Below the pieces are notes generated by a model. It made no database searches. It was not told the DNA's origin and saw only the letters and a program-made list of their open reading frames with translations. DNA of 64,000 nucleotides from Rhodococcus sp. Leaf278 (GTDB taxonomy: Bacteria; Actinomycetota; Actinomycetes; Mycobacteriales; Mycobacteriaceae), in the NCBI RefSeq assembly GCF_001426085.1, contig NZ_LMRR01000010.1, positions 1-64,000 on the forward strand, written 5' to 3'. Positions within the stretch are counted from its first letter, which is position 1, and each line of letters opens with the position of its first letter. A program made the translations under genes and the position numbers. Below, piece by piece: positions 43,122 through 52,668 of the stretch.

Positions 43122-44921
43122 TCAGGCTGTGGCGTCGTGCGAGCGCGCAATGGTCAGCGCCGCGTTCACCAGGGCCAGGTGGCTCAAGCCCTGCGGGAAG
43201 TTACCCAGAAAGGACCCATCCGAAGCATCGATCATTTCGCTGTACAACCCGACGTCGTTGGACAGCTCCACCAACTGGTCCATCAGGGCCTTGGCCTCGT
43301 CGTCTCGGCCGACACACGACAACGCCGACACCCGCCAGAAGGCGCAGGCCACGAACGTCACCTCTTCCTGGGCGACTCCGCTGTAGCGGTACATCAGGGG
43401 CCCCGTACCGAGCTCGTCGACGAGTGCATCGATGGTCGACGAGAGTCGTTCTCCACGATCGAAATCCATCTCGGCGGCCAGCAGAACCGACGCGTCGAGC
43501 CCGTCGGCACCCGGGTAGGCGAGGTAGGCCTGACGCTCGTCGGACCAGCACTCGGTTTCGATGTAGCGCCGAATGCATTCTTTCTCGGCCTTCCATCGAT
43601 CCGGGATACCGGGGATCTCCCCCGCTTCCGCCAGGTGCACGGCGCAGTCGAGCGCCTGCCAGCAACCGAGTTTGGAACTGGTGTAGTGCTGCTCGTCCTC
43701 GAGCTCCCAGATACCGGCGTCCTTGCGCTGCCACGAATCACACGCCTCGTCCGCGATGGACGCCAGCAGTCGGCCGGTCTGCGCGTCGAGGATGTTCCCC
43801 GCGTCGACGTACTGCCGGATGATCGAGAACAGGTCGCCGAAGATCATCAGCTGGAGTTGGTCCGCCGCGGCGTTGCCGTTCACCACCGGCCCGATGCCCT
43901 TCCAACCGGGCACGTCGGGTTGCTCCGTCCCGCCGGGCAATTCACCACCGAGCGTGTAGAAGACGTTGACCAACGGATCATTGGAGCGGATGACTTTCAG
44001 CAGCCACGCCACCGCAGCATGGATCTCTTCACGAAGACCGAACCGCTGCAACGCACGAATAGTGTAGGCAGTGTCGCGAACCCACGCGTAGCGATAGTCC
44101 CAGTTCTTCCCGCCGGTCCGGTTCTCGGGCAGTGAGGTTGTCGCGGCGGCGGCAATGGCACCGGACGGGCTGTGCAGCAACAGCTTCAGTGACAAGGCAC
44201 TGCGAGCCACGTGCTCGGCCCATGGGCCCTCGTAGGAGAACTCGTCGGACCACACCCGCCAATTGGCGATGGTGCGGTCGATTCCCTCGTCGACGTGCTG
44301 CGGATCCGGCAGCGGCAGCGGTTCGTTCTCGGTGCCCACCACGCCGAGTACGTGCCGGGAGCCTGGTTGGGTGGTGAAGACACCGCTGATGTCGCGGTCG
44401 GCGAGCTGCACGTTCTCGATACCCAATGTCCTGACCGCCAAGGTCAATCCGTCGACGCGTAGGACGGTGCCGTGCTCGGTGTCGTACGCCCACGGGGAGG
44501 CGACACCGAGCATGGTGCCCGGCGCGACCGCCCACGTCAGCTCGACCTCGCCGTCGAGACCGTCGACGCGACGCGCCAGCTCCACCCACGGCAACCGTCC
44601 GGCGACGCCGGTGTTCAGTGAGTCGGTGATCCGCACGGTGCCGGAGTCGGTTCGGAACGTGGTGCTCAGAACGTTGGTGCCGGAGACGAATTCGCGCTCG
44701 ACGGTGAATTCTTCCCGGGGCGCGAGTTCGATGTAGCCGCCGTGCGGGGCGTCGAGCAGCGCCGCGAACGGAGGCGGTGAATCGAGATTCGGAACGGGAA
44801 ACCAGTCGATGCGCCCGTCGTCGGCGATCATCGCCACGGTCCGACCGTCACCGATCGCGCCGTAGCTCTCGATGGGGACGTAACCGTCGACCCGGGGGTG
44901 CGGCTTGCGGAACTCGCTCAA
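43122..44921 (-). CDS. Glycoside hydrolase family 15 (glucoamylase/trehalase-like)
   Basis: A 599-residue GH15 protein: an N-terminal beta-sandwich (YVPIESYGAIGDGRTVAMIADDGRIDWFPVP), then an (alpha/alpha)6 barrel with GGKNWDYRYAWVRDTAYTIRAL and the later CVGRDDEAKALMDQL. In mycobacteria this subfamily includes trehalases, so hydrolysis of trehalose or an alpha-glucan in the cytosol is the best guess. The frame has no nearby ATG. TTG at 44921 overlaps the TGA of the upstream HAD gene (TTGA), which fits both length and coupling. Confidence 0.86.
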   Translation of the reverse strand: MSEFRKPHPRVDGYVPIESYGAIGDGRTVAMIADDGRIDWFPVPNLDSPPPFAALLDAPHGGYIELAPREEFTVEREFVSGTNVLSTTFRTDSGTVRITDSLNTGVAGRLPWVELARRVDGLDGEVELTWAVAPGTMLGVASPWAYDTEHGTVLRVDGLTLAVRTLGIENVQLADRDISGVFTTQPGSRHVLGVVGTENEPLPLPDPQHVDEGIDRTIANWRVWSDEFSYEGPWAEHVARSALSLKLLLHSPSGAIAAAATTSLPENRTGGKNWDYRYAWVRDTAYTIRALQRFGLREEIHAAVAWLLKVIRSNDPLVNVFYTLGGELPGGTEQPDVPGWKGIGPVVNGNAAADQLQLMIFGDLFSIIRQYVDAGNILDAQTGRLLASIADEACDSWQRKDAGIWELEDEQHYTSSKLGCWQALDCAVHLAEAGEIPGIPDRWKAEKECIRRYIETECWSDERQAYLAYPGADGLDASVLLAAEMDFDRGERLSSTIDALVDELGTGPLMYRYSGVAQEEVTFVACAFWRVSALSCVGRDDEAKALMDQLVELSNDVGLYSEMIDASDGSFLGNFPQGLSHLALVNAALTIARSHDATA

Positions 44922-45610
44922 GCACTTGCCTTTTCGTTGGAGTAGATGGGACTGTTCTCGATGTTCGCCAGCAGATCTGCTGGGTCGTCGAACACGGCCA
45001 CCGCTCCCGCGTCGAGCAATTCGCTGCGCGAGATCCCGCCGCTCGAAACACCGATGGCGCGCACTCCCGCGCGTCCGGCCGATTCGATGTCCCACACACT
45101 GTCGCCGACCATCAGGGCACGCTCCGCTCGAACACCGGCACGCTCGAGCGCCACCGCGACGATCTCGGGTTCGGGCTTGGCCACGTCGGCATCTTCACCG
45201 GACGTCACGACGGCAACCGAGTCCTCGACGTCGAGCAGGTCACGTAGCGTCGCGAGCTCGCTTTCGGGGGCCGAGGTCGCGAGTACCACGGTGACTCCGC
45301 GAGAGCCCAAGTCCGCCAACAGTTCACGGGTACCCGGCAGCACTTCGAGATCGGACGAAGCATCGGCGTAGTACTCCCCGTGCAGTTTTTTCGCTTCCTG
45401 CGCCACCGCACTGTCCGCCGACCCGACGAGCGCCTCGAGCAGCTTCGATCCGTCCATCCCGATGCTGCGGTGAATACGCCACGATGGAACGTTTCGGCCG
45501 GCCTCCCGGAACGCGCGGGACCACGCGTCCACATGCACGTAGTTGGAATCGACGAGCGTGCCATCGATGTCGAACAGGACAGCGTCGACCGTCGGCGTGG
45601 AAACAAGCAT
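44918..45610 (-). CDS. HAD-family hydrolase, phosphoglycolate phosphatase/beta-PGM type
   Basis: A 230-residue HAD phosphatase with an alpha-helical C1 cap. Motif I is FDIDGTLVDSN, motif II VVLATSAPESE, motif III the Lys in DVAKPEPEIV, motif IV MVGDSVWDIESA. The group dephosphorylates small sugar phosphates or phosphoglycolate. It is the first gene of the HAD-GH15-SDR-F420 operon, with GH15 translationally coupled, so a sugar phosphate from the same pathway is plausible. The ATG at 45610 opens MLVSTPTVDAVLF. Confidence 0.85.
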   Translation of the reverse strand: MLVSTPTVDAVLFDIDGTLVDSNYVHVDAWSRAFREAGRNVPSWRIHRSIGMDGSKLLEALVGSADSAVAQEAKKLHGEYYADASSDLEVLPGTRELLADLGSRGVTVVLATSAPESELATLRDLLDVEDSVAVVTSGEDADVAKPEPEIVAVALERAGVRAERALMVGDSVWDIESAGRAGVRAIGVSSGGISRSELLDAGAVAVFDDPADLLANIENSPIYSNEKASA

Positions 45611-45661
45611 GACCGTCGGATACCCATGGTCGATACACGCAAACAGTCGACGGAGAAAACA

Positions 45662-45692
45662 ACAGGCCCCTCGCAGTACGCGAGGGGCCTGT
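45662..45692 (-). terminator. Intrinsic terminator of dps
   Basis: On the minus strand ACAGGCCCCTCGC and GCGAGGGGCCTGT form 13 pairs around a five-base loop, 14 bases after the dps stop, followed by TGTTTTCTCC. A strong terminator isolating dps from the next operon. Confidence 0.88.
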
Positions 45693-45706
45693 CGAGGTGA
45701 AAAAGC

Positions 45707-46180
45707 TCAGCTGGCTTGAGCCTGCCACATCCAGTGCAGCTGCTCGAGTCGCGCCGTGATGGCGATGAGCAGGTCCTGCGTCACCGGGTCGGCTTCGGCG
45801 GTATCGGCGACGCGTCCGCGAAGACGTTCGACGACGGCGGCGATGTTGTCGACCACGGCCGGCACGACCTCACTGTCCTGAGTCCACCCGGCACCGAAGC
45901 CCTTGGTGCCCGCCGTCGAGGAGACGGTGGCTGCGCGGCCGTCGGGACTCACTCCGATGGCCGTCGCACGCTCGGCCGCCTGATCGGTGAATTCACGTGC
46001 AGCCGTGACCAATTCGTCGAGCTCGAGGTGCACGGAGCGGAAGTTCTTGCCGATCACGTTCCAGTGAGCCTGCTTCGCGATGAGCGAGAGGTCGATGAGA
46101 TCGACCACGGTTCCCTGAAGCGCGTCGCCCGCGATCTTCTGCTGGCCTGCGTCGAGAGTGCTGGTGATGGGGTTCGTCAT
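45707..46180 (-). CDS. dps: Dps-family DNA-protecting ferritin
   Basis: A 157-residue Dps protein. The ferroxidase ligands are in LSLIAKQAHWNVIGKNFRSVHLELDELV (His, then Asp/Glu). VVDLIDLSLIAKQ and the terminal LLIAITARLEQLHWMWQA complete the four-helix bundle. It oxidises and stores iron using H2O2 and can coat DNA. The ATG at 46180 has GGGAGG seven bases before it. A good promoter lies upstream and a terminator downstream, so it is monocistronic. The neighbour katA also handles peroxide. Confidence 0.93.
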   Translation of the reverse strand: MTNPITSTLDAGQQKIAGDALQGTVVDLIDLSLIAKQAHWNVIGKNFRSVHLELDELVTAAREFTDQAAERATAIGVSPDGRAATVSSTAGTKGFGAGWTQDSEVVPAVVDNIAAVVERLRGRVADTAEADPVTQDLLIAITARLEQLHWMWQAQAS

Positions 46181-46224
46181 GATGTGGCCTCCCTGCCGTT
46201 GGACGACGGTATGCATCGCACACC

Positions 46225-46253
46225 ATTATTGTTCTTTCGTCTGTACTGCACAA
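46225..46253 (-). promoter_or_regulatory. dps promoter
   Basis: On the minus strand TTGTGC (46253-46248) and AATAAT (46230-46225) are separated by exactly 17 bases. The start would fall near 46218, about 38 bases before the dps ATG. Confidence 0.65.
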
Positions 46254-46278
46254 CGGCAGGTCGACACACATAATTCCG

Positions 46279-46309
46279 GATCGGCGGCACCGTCGCTGTG
46301 ATGCCGATC
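46279..46309 (-). terminator. Possible katA terminator
   Basis: GATCGGC (46279-46285) pairs with GCCGATC (46303-46309), with an inner CAC/GTG pairing. It lies seven bases after the katA stop. The tail is not U-rich, so strength is uncertain. Confidence 0.5.
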
Positions 46310-46316
46310 CCTTCGG

Positions 46317-47846
46317 TCAGACCTTGGCGGCCTCGTCGGCAGGATCGTCGATCGCGCCGGCACCGGTGGTCGGTGCAGTCTCGTTCTGCTGCGACCGAAC
46401 ACCTTCCTCGACCTTCTTGCCGATCTCGGGGTCGACGTTGGTCCAGTACTCGAACACTCGGCTCAGAACGGGCTCGCTGACGCCGTTGAGGACGTGTCCG
46501 ACGATGTTTCCGACCAGACGCTCACGCTGCGCGTCGTCCATCGTCTCGCGCACCAGGTTGCCGGCCTGGACGAAGTCGCCGTCCTCCGGGTGCTCGATGT
46601 AGCCGGTGCGGACGAAGCGAGGCTCGAAATCCCACGCCCCGTCGTCGCCGTACTTGTTCGTGTCCGCCGACGGGCCGCCGAAGGAGTTCGGGGCGTAGAC
46701 GGGCGTCTCCGGGGAGTTGAACGAGTACCGCATGTTGCCGTCCTTGGAGTACGAGTTGACCTCGGACTTCGGGGCGTTGACCGGCAGCTGCGCGTAGTTC
46801 GCTCCGATACGGTACCGGTGTGCGTCGGCGTAGGAGAAGACACGGCCGAGCAGCATCTTGTCGGGGCTGAAGCCGATGCCGGGCACGGTGTTGGACGGCT
46901 CGAACGAACTCTGCTCGATCTGAGCGAAGAAGTTCTCCGGGTTGCGGTTCAAGGTCATTTTGCCGACCTCGATCAGCGGGTAGTCCTTCTGCGACCAGAC
47001 CTTGGTGAGGTCGAACGGGTTGTACTTGTAGTTCTCGGCATCGTCGTACGGCATGAGCTGCACCTTGAGGGTCCAGCTGGGGAAGTCGCCGTTCTTGATG
47101 GAGCCGAAGAGGTCCTGACGGTGGTGGTCAGGGGATGTGCCGGCGACCTCGTCCGCCTTGTCCTGCGTCAGGAAGTCGATGCCCTGGTCGGTCTTGAAGT
47201 GGAACTTCACCCAGGTCTTCGTGCCGTCCTCGGCGATCAGCTGGTAGGTGTGCGAACCGAATCCGTCCATGTGGCGGAACGACTTCGGGATTCCGCGGTC
47301 ACCCATGAGCCAGGTCACCTGGTGTGCCGACTCGGGCGAGAGGGTCCAGAAGTCCCACTGCATGTTGTTGTCACGCAGGCCGGAATCGGGCATGCGCTTC
47401 TGGCTGCGGATGAAGTCCTGGAACTTGATCGGGTCCTTGACGAAGAAGATCGGGGTGTTGTTGCCGACCAGGTCCCAGTTGCCCTCGTCGGTGTAGAACT
47501 TCAACGAGAAGCCGCGCGGGTCGCGCCAGGTGTCGGGGCTACCCTGCTCGCCGGCGACGGTGGAGAAGCGCGCCAGCATCTCGGTCTTGGCACCGGGCTG
47601 CAGCACCTTGGCCTTGGTGTACTTGCTGATGTCACCGGTGATCTCAAGCTCGCCGAACGCGCCTGCACCCTTGGCGTGCACGACGCGCTCCGGGACCCGC
47701 TCACGGTTGAACTGCGCCATCTTTTCGATCAGGTAGTGGTCGTGCAGGAGGATCGGACCCTGCGTTCCGGCGGTCAGCGACTGGTCGTCGCTGGGTACGG
47801 GGATACCCGAGTTGCTGGTGGTCGGCTTATTGATCGGCTTGGTCAT
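46317..47846 (-). CDS. katA: Monofunctional heme catalase
   Basis: A 509-residue catalase converting H2O2 to water and oxygen. The distal His is in [12 protein letters not shown], the distal Asn region follows [33 protein letters not shown] carries the conserved Asn, and the proximal heme Tyr is in [13 protein letters not shown]. The length and lack of a C-terminal flavodoxin domain place it with small-subunit (clade 3) catalases. I chose the ATG at 47846, with AGGAGG seven bases upstream; the frame upstream is accidental. Its promoter was not identified with confidence. Confidence 0.96.
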   Translation of the reverse strand: MTKPINKPTTSNSGIPVPSDDQSLTAGTQGPILLHDHYLIEKMAQFNRERVPERVVHAKGAGAFGELEITGDISKYTKAKVLQPGAKTEMLARFSTVAGEQGSPDTWRDPRGFSLKFYTDEGNWDLVGNNTPIFFVKDPIKFQDFIRSQKRMPDSGLRDNNMQWDFWTLSPESAHQVTWLMGDRGIPKSFRHMDGFGSHTYQLIAEDGTKTWVKFHFKTDQGIDFLTQDKADEVAGTSPDHHRQDLFGSIKNGDFPSWTLKVQLMPYDDAENYKYNPFDLTKVWSQKDYPLIEVGKMTLNRNPENFFAQIEQSSFEPSNTVPGIGFSPDKMLLGRVFSYADAHRYRIGANYAQLPVNAPKSEVNSYSKDGNMRYSFNSPETPVYAPNSFGGPSADTNKYGDDGAWDFEPRFVRTGYIEHPEDGDFVQAGNLVRETMDDAQRERLVGNIVGHVLNGVSEPVLSRVFEYWTNVDPEIGKKVEEGVRSQQNETAPTTGAGAIDDPADEAAKV

Positions 47847-48031
47847 ACGAGCCTCCTGATGGCTGGAGTAGAACCGGGAGAGCTGTCCCGGGGATGCACT
47901 GCACGGCCGGACGCTGGACCGCGTTCTCGAAGAGAATGCCTCGCGCGGCCGTGGCATAAACCCCGGGTACGACGGCGTCTCCACGCCCAAGCATGCCATC
48001 AATCTGGACTAAGTCAAGAAAAGGACCACTT

Positions 48032-48667
48032 TCAGCGAACCAGCTGCGCTTCGCCGGTCCGCATCGAACCCGACACGATCTGCAATCCGAAATACGTGCC
48101 CGACGGCATCCATCGGCTCAAGGTCGGTCCCGTGGCTTCCACCCGAACCCGAGCCAACCTGGCCTTACCCTTCAGACGGGCAACACCGACGGCCGAGCCG
48201 CCATCGACCGGTTGCGCGAACCCGATGGACCCGAGCATCGGAAATTGCGGTCCGTAGCCGCGAGAATCGGAATGTACCGACCATTCGCCACTGCTCACCC
48301 CGGCCTTGCCCAGCACATCACCGTCGAAGTCGGCCAGCACCTTGGGCAGGTGCCAATTGGTCCTACCGCCGTGCACGGACGTCGCGGAATCCACGGCGAT
48401 GAACGGAACCGCCATCCGCGGGATCCTCCCCACATCCCGGCGCAGTACAGGGCTGGCCAGTATCTCGCGGTAGGGGCCGACAGGTGACGTCATGTAGTCG
48501 ACGACCATGCACATCGTGATCGGCAGCGTCTTCGCGCCGGTAGGCGCGAAGTCCGACGACCGAGAGCGATGCCACCAGATCGTGGCTCGGACGTCGGCCG
48601 GCCACGGTGCGGCCGGGCTGACGGGCCAGTCGGTGCGCTCGGTCTCGGATTCGGCCACACTCCACAT
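48032..48667 (-). CDS. Acetoacetate decarboxylase-superfamily protein
   Basis: A 211-residue protein with the ADC-like beta-barrel: ATIWWHRSRSSDFAPTG, a strand pair PITMCMVVDYMTSPVGPYREIL (a frequent ADC-like motif YxxSPVGPYxE), VHGGRTNWHLPKVLADFDGD and a C-terminal GTYFGLQIVSGSM. The catalytic Lys of true acetoacetate decarboxylase cannot be placed with certainty (K in LPKVLADF is a candidate), so a decarboxylase role is only suggested. Its ATG shares a base with the stop of the GMC oxidoreductase (TGATG), making it the last gene of the TetR-FMO-GMC operon. Confidence 0.78.
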   Translation of the reverse strand: MWSVAESETERTDWPVSPAAPWPADVRATIWWHRSRSSDFAPTGAKTLPITMCMVVDYMTSPVGPYREILASPVLRRDVGRIPRMAVPFIAVDSATSVHGGRTNWHLPKVLADFDGDVLGKAGVSSGEWSVHSDSRGYGPQFPMLGSIGFAQPVDGGSAVGVARLKGKARLARVRVEATGPTLSRWMPSGTYFGLQIVSGSMRTGEAQLVR

Positions 48668-50358
48668 CAGGAATCCCTCCCCACCACGGTCAACGGAAGA
48701 CGCAGCGCACCCGGCGCAGACACCGGCACCACCGGGCGGACCGGCTGGGTGGGGGCAACTTCCTGGTACTCGCTACCCGCCGCGGGGCGCTTGTCGGGCT
48801 CACCCTTGTTGGGCCACAACGCCATTGCGCGCTCGGCCTGTGCGGTGATGGTCAGCGACGGGTTGACACCGAGGTTCGCGCTGACAGCGGAACCGTCGAG
48901 CACGTGCAATCCGTCGTAGCCGTAGACACGTTGATAGCCGTCGATCACACCGGTCTTCGGTGAGTCACCGATGGCGCAGCCACCGAGGAAGTGTGCGGTC
49001 ATCGGAATGTTGACGATCTCCGCGATCGACCCGCCCGGGTCGCCGCCGATCTTGTCGGCGAGCAACCTGATCGCCGTATGCCCCTGCGGAATCCACTGCG
49101 GTGGTGGGTCGCCTGCACCGGGCCTACTGGTGAGCCGACGGCCGAACGGGCCCTTCTTCGATCCGAGTTCGAGCGAGTTGTCGTCGGTCTGCATGACCAA
49201 CGCGATGACGGTGCGCTCCGACCAACGATGCACCGACAGGCTCCGCACCGCAGCGCCGGGATGACGCAGAGCGACGCCGAGGGTCTTGAGCACGCGGGGC
49301 ATCTTGCCGCCGCCGTCGCTGAGTACGGTCTGCAACAGGCCGATGGCGTTGCTGCCCTTGCCGTATCGCACCGGTTCGATATGTGTGTGGTCGTCGGGAT
49401 GGAAAGACGAGGTGATCGCCACACCCTCGTGGTAGTCCACCTCACGGCCACGGGCAGTCGCCGCGAGCACTGCCTCGGAATTGGTGCGCACCAACGAGCC
49501 GATCCTGTCCGACAACCGCGGTAGCGAACCCTTCTCCTTGGCTGCGAGCATCAACTTCTGGGTGCCGTAGGTGCCGGCCGAGAAGATGACCTGATCGGCG
49601 GTGATGGTCTTCTCCTTGCGGCGCAGCTTCCCGCCGGTCCGACGCGTCACCACGTCGTAGCCTGCGCCGTTCGGTCGCACGTCCACGACCGTGGTCAACG
49701 GAAGAACATGCGCGCCTGCATGTTCGGCGAGATAGAGGTAGTTCTTGACGAGGGTGTTCTTGGCGCCGACGCGGCAGCCCGTCATGCACGATCCGCATTC
49801 GGTGCAGCCGGTGCGCTCGGGCCCGACACCACCGAAGAAGGGGTCGGGTGCAGTCTTGCCACGATCACCGAAGTAGACCCCGACCGGAGTCGAGGTGAAC
49901 GTGTCGCCCACCCCCATGTCCTCGGCCACTTCCTTCATGACCTTGTCCGAGGGGGTGATCGTCGGATTGGTCTCGACACCGAGCATCCGACGCGCCTGGT
50001 CGTAGTACGGATTCAACTCGCGCTGCCAGTCGGTGATCGAACCCCACTGCGGGTCCTCGAAGAACTTCGCAGGTGGCTGGTAGAGAGTGTTCGCATAGTT
50101 CAGCGAGCCACCCCCCACGCCGGCTCCTGCCATCACCAGTACATCGGGCAGCAGGTGGATCCGTTGCACGCCATAGCAACCCAGCGCCGGAGCCCACAGG
50201 TACTTGCGCAGCCGCCAGCTGGTCTTGGGCAGCTCGTCGTCCTCGAAGCGGCGACCGGATTCGAGAACCGCCACCCGATAGCCCTTCTCCACGGCCCGCA
50301 GCGCGGCCACGCTCCCGCCGAAACCGGAGCCGATGATCAGTACGTCGTAGTCGCTCAT
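48667..50358 (-). CDS. GMC-family FAD oxidoreductase (cholesterol-oxidase-like)
   Basis: A 563-residue flavoprotein. The FAD motif is VLIIGSGFGGSVAALR; GAGVGGGSLNYANTL is the second GMC motif; C-terminal HFLGGCAIGDSP and VLDGSAVSANLGVNPSLTITA carry the active-site and FAD-binding residues. A Cys-rich segment CTECGSCMTGCRVGAKNTL is typical of the sterol/ChoD-like branch and is ferredoxin-like in spacing. It probably oxidises a hydrophobic alcohol such as a sterol or terpenoid. The start overlaps the FMO stop (ATGA). No signal peptide. Confidence 0.88.
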   Translation of the reverse strand: MSDYDVLIIGSGFGGSVAALRAVEKGYRVAVLESGRRFEDDELPKTSWRLRKYLWAPALGCYGVQRIHLLPDVLVMAGAGVGGGSLNYANTLYQPPAKFFEDPQWGSITDWQRELNPYYDQARRMLGVETNPTITPSDKVMKEVAEDMGVGDTFTSTPVGVYFGDRGKTAPDPFFGGVGPERTGCTECGSCMTGCRVGAKNTLVKNYLYLAEHAGAHVLPLTTVVDVRPNGAGYDVVTRRTGGKLRRKEKTITADQVIFSAGTYGTQKLMLAAKEKGSLPRLSDRIGSLVRTNSEAVLAATARGREVDYHEGVAITSSFHPDDHTHIEPVRYGKGSNAIGLLQTVLSDGGGKMPRVLKTLGVALRHPGAAVRSLSVHRWSERTVIALVMQTDDNSLELGSKKGPFGRRLTSRPGAGDPPPQWIPQGHTAIRLLADKIGGDPGGSIAEIVNIPMTAHFLGGCAIGDSPKTGVIDGYQRVYGYDGLHVLDGSAVSANLGVNPSLTITAQAERAMALWPNKGEPDKRPAAGSEYQEVAPTQPVRPVVPVSAPGALRLPLTVVGRDS

Positions 50359-51863
50359 GCGGAAACCACCTTCTTGTCTGATTCACGAGTGTCGGAGACG
50401 AGTCGATAATTCGAGGTGTCGAACGATCGCGTCTTGTTGCGGAACCGGAATGTGTAGGTCGGCCACATCGTGGAGTTGCGACCGTTGGCGTCGAGGTACC
50501 AGCTCGAGCAACCGCCGGCATTCCACACCGTACCGTCGAGGGACGAGTCCACCCACGAGTTGTGCTGCTGCTGAGCGGATTCGGACACCTCGACTGCGGC
50601 GGCCCGATGATCCCTCATCTCACTGAGCGCCGAGACGACGTAATTGGCCTGCGACTCGAGCATGTAGACGATGGAGCTGTGCCCGAGGTTGGTGTTGGGG
50701 CCGTACATCAGGAACAGGTTCGGGAACCCGGCGACCGTGGTACCCAGGTGAGCCTGCGGACTACCGCCCCAGCGCTGCGCGAGGGTACGACCGTCGTTGT
50801 CGCGCAACAGATGTGACACCGGAGGTTCGGTAGGAGTGAACCCCGTCGCGAAGATGATGGTGTCCACCTCGTAGTTGCGGCCCGAGGCGTCGACGACGCC
50901 GTTCTGGGTCACCGACGTCAGGCCCGATGTCACCAGATCGACGTCGGGTCGATCCAGCGTCCGCAGCCAATCGTTGGACAGCAGAAGACGTTTGCAGCCG
51001 GGGGCGTAGCCGGGAGTCAGCGCCGCCCGGGTTGCGGGGTTCTTGACCTGTCGCTTCAGATTGACCTTCGCGAAGGCCTTCACGGCGGGCAACACCCACG
51101 GATTGTCGGCCAGGACGGTGACGTACGCCTCGCGGTACCCGTAGATGATGCCGCGAACGGCGCGGTGAGCGGCAGGAACCTTCTCGTACAGCGACCGCTC
51201 GAGACGGCCGATGGTGCGGTCCAGACGGGGGATCACCCAAGCCGGTGTTCGTTGGAACACTGTGAGCCGCTTCGCCTTGTCGACGATCTCGGGCACGAAC
51301 TGCACTGCAGACGCACCGGTTCCGATGACGGCGACACGCTCCCCGGTGAGATCGTGCTCGTGGTTCCACGTCGCGGAATGGAACACAGTTCCCTGGAATG
51401 TGTCGATGCCCGGCACGTTCGGAATCTTCGGCGTCGACAGTGCGCCCGTCGCCGCCACGAGGACTCTGACGCTCGTCGAACCCTGCGAGGTCTCTACGGC
51501 CCACCGCTGATCCGCGTCGCTCCAATCGGCCGACAGCAGTTCGCAATCGGTGACGATGCGGTCCCGGAGGTTCAGGCGGTCGACCACGGAGCGGAGGTAG
51601 TCGAACAGCTCTGGTTGGCGCGCGAAGGTGTGACTCCACTTCGGGCTGGGCGCGAACGAGAACGAGTAGAGCGACGTCGGGACATCGCACGCACACCCGG
51701 GATAGGTGTTGTCACGCCACGTGCCACCTACCTCCGACGCGCGCTCGATGACGGTCACGTCGGCACTCGGATCGGCGGCGAGGATCTTCGCTACCGCGGC
51801 GAGGCCGGCGAAACCGGCTCCGACGACGAGCACGTCGAGTTGCTGGGGCAGTGCAGTTTTCAC
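50355..51863 (-). CDS. Flavin-containing/Baeyer-Villiger monooxygenase
   Basis: A 502-residue NAD(P)H-dependent monooxygenase. The first Rossmann motif is VLVVGAGFAGLAAV and the second VAVIGTGASAVQF. Between them lies FQGTVFHSATWNHEHD, the fingerprint FxGxxxHxxxW of class B monooxygenases, and GGTWRDNTYPGCACDVPTSLYSFSF is characteristic of BVMO-like proteins. It would insert oxygen into a ketone or oxidise a heteroatom. Together with the GMC enzyme it could process an alcohol to ketone to ester; the order in vivo is inferred. The start overlaps the TetR stop by four bases. Confidence 0.9.
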   Translation of the reverse strand: MKTALPQQLDVLVVGAGFAGLAAVAKILAADPSADVTVIERASEVGGTWRDNTYPGCACDVPTSLYSFSFAPSPKWSHTFARQPELFDYLRSVVDRLNLRDRIVTDCELLSADWSDADQRWAVETSQGSTSVRVLVAATGALSTPKIPNVPGIDTFQGTVFHSATWNHEHDLTGERVAVIGTGASAVQFVPEIVDKAKRLTVFQRTPAWVIPRLDRTIGRLERSLYEKVPAAHRAVRGIIYGYREAYVTVLADNPWVLPAVKAFAKVNLKRQVKNPATRAALTPGYAPGCKRLLLSNDWLRTLDRPDVDLVTSGLTSVTQNGVVDASGRNYEVDTIIFATGFTPTEPPVSHLLRDNDGRTLAQRWGGSPQAHLGTTVAGFPNLFLMYGPNTNLGHSSIVYMLESQANYVVSALSEMRDHRAAAVEVSESAQQQHNSWVDSSLDGTVWNAGGCSSWYLDANGRNSTMWPTYTFRFRNKTRSFDTSNYRLVSDTRESDKKVVSA

Positions 51864-52465
51864 GAGTCCATCACCTTTTCGGACCAGACGGGGAGGAGCC
51901 GATCACGCAGGTGCGCGTCGGCTTCGGGAGTACGGAACAGAGCCGAGACAGCGAGCCCGCGAGCCAGCTCGACGCTGAGCTCGATGGACTCGGGGGACAT
52001 GCGGCTACCCATGACGATCTGAGCGCCGCTCTGGATGGCCTCGGCGACGCGTCGTTCGAGCGGAACCATCGCCTCGTGCAGCGCCGGGTCGGTGCGGGCC
52101 GCGACCCACAGTTCGAGGGCGGCGTAGAACAGCGGGCCCGAGAATGCGTCGACGAGGATCTCGGGTCCGCGCTCCGGGTCGGGCTCGGCTTCCAGTATTT
52201 CGGAGAGGCGGCGGTCCACGAGATGCTCGACGGCAGCGGTCACCAACGACTCCTTGGTCGGGAAGTGGTGTAGCTGCGCTCCGCGGGACACTCCGGCACG
52301 CCGCGCGATCTCTTGCGTGCTGGTCTTGGCGAAACCCAGCTCGACGAGGCAGTCGATCGCGGCATCGAGCAACTTCGCGCGGGTCCCCGCGGTGCGTTCG
52401 GCCTGCGTGCGGCGCGGGGTAGGCGCGCCGTCGCTGAGCTCTGTGTCGGTAGTCACACTTCGCAC
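51860..52465 (-). CDS. TetR-family transcriptional regulator
   Basis: A 201-residue TetR regulator. The N-terminal HTH is KTSTQEIARRAGVSRGAQLHHFPTKESLV (residues about 45-75), and the rest is an all-helical ligand/dimer domain. The start is GTG at 52465, with a second GTG three codons later. It is the first gene of the TetR-FMO-GMC-ADC operon, with all junctions overlapping, so it probably represses its own operon and responds to the pathway substrate. The 203 bases upstream are shared with a divergent small gene. Confidence 0.88.
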   Translation of the reverse strand: MRSVTTDTELSDGAPTPRRTQAERTAGTRAKLLDAAIDCLVELGFAKTSTQEIARRAGVSRGAQLHHFPTKESLVTAAVEHLVDRRLSEILEAEPDPERGPEILVDAFSGPLFYAALELWVAARTDPALHEAMVPLERRVAEAIQSGAQIVMGSRMSPESIELSVELARGLAVSALFRTPEADAHLRDRLLPVWSEKVMDS

Positions 52466-52668
52466 AGTAGCGTCAAAACAACAAACAGTCCAGCCTGACT
52501 TTAAGTTTGGTCACAACTCCGCTCATCCGCCTTCAGGACCGCCGAAGGTCCTGGACAGAGGTTCAGGTCAGCGCGAGGGCCAATGGTGGCGTCACCGGGT
52601 CGCGCTGACTTTGGGCACGCTGGCACTCGGGCGCAGCATGCGCTCCACTTCGACGGAAGGAATCGGCA

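Noticed and set aside
47989-48017. Possible katA promoter starting TTGACT
   Set aside because: The hexamer at the right spacing (ATGCTT) is a poor -10, and no clear Fur/PerR/OxyR operator could be recognised.
46494-48257. 587-residue frame antisense to katA
   Set aside because: Mirror of catalase codons on the opposite strand; Val/Leu/Arg-rich with no domain.
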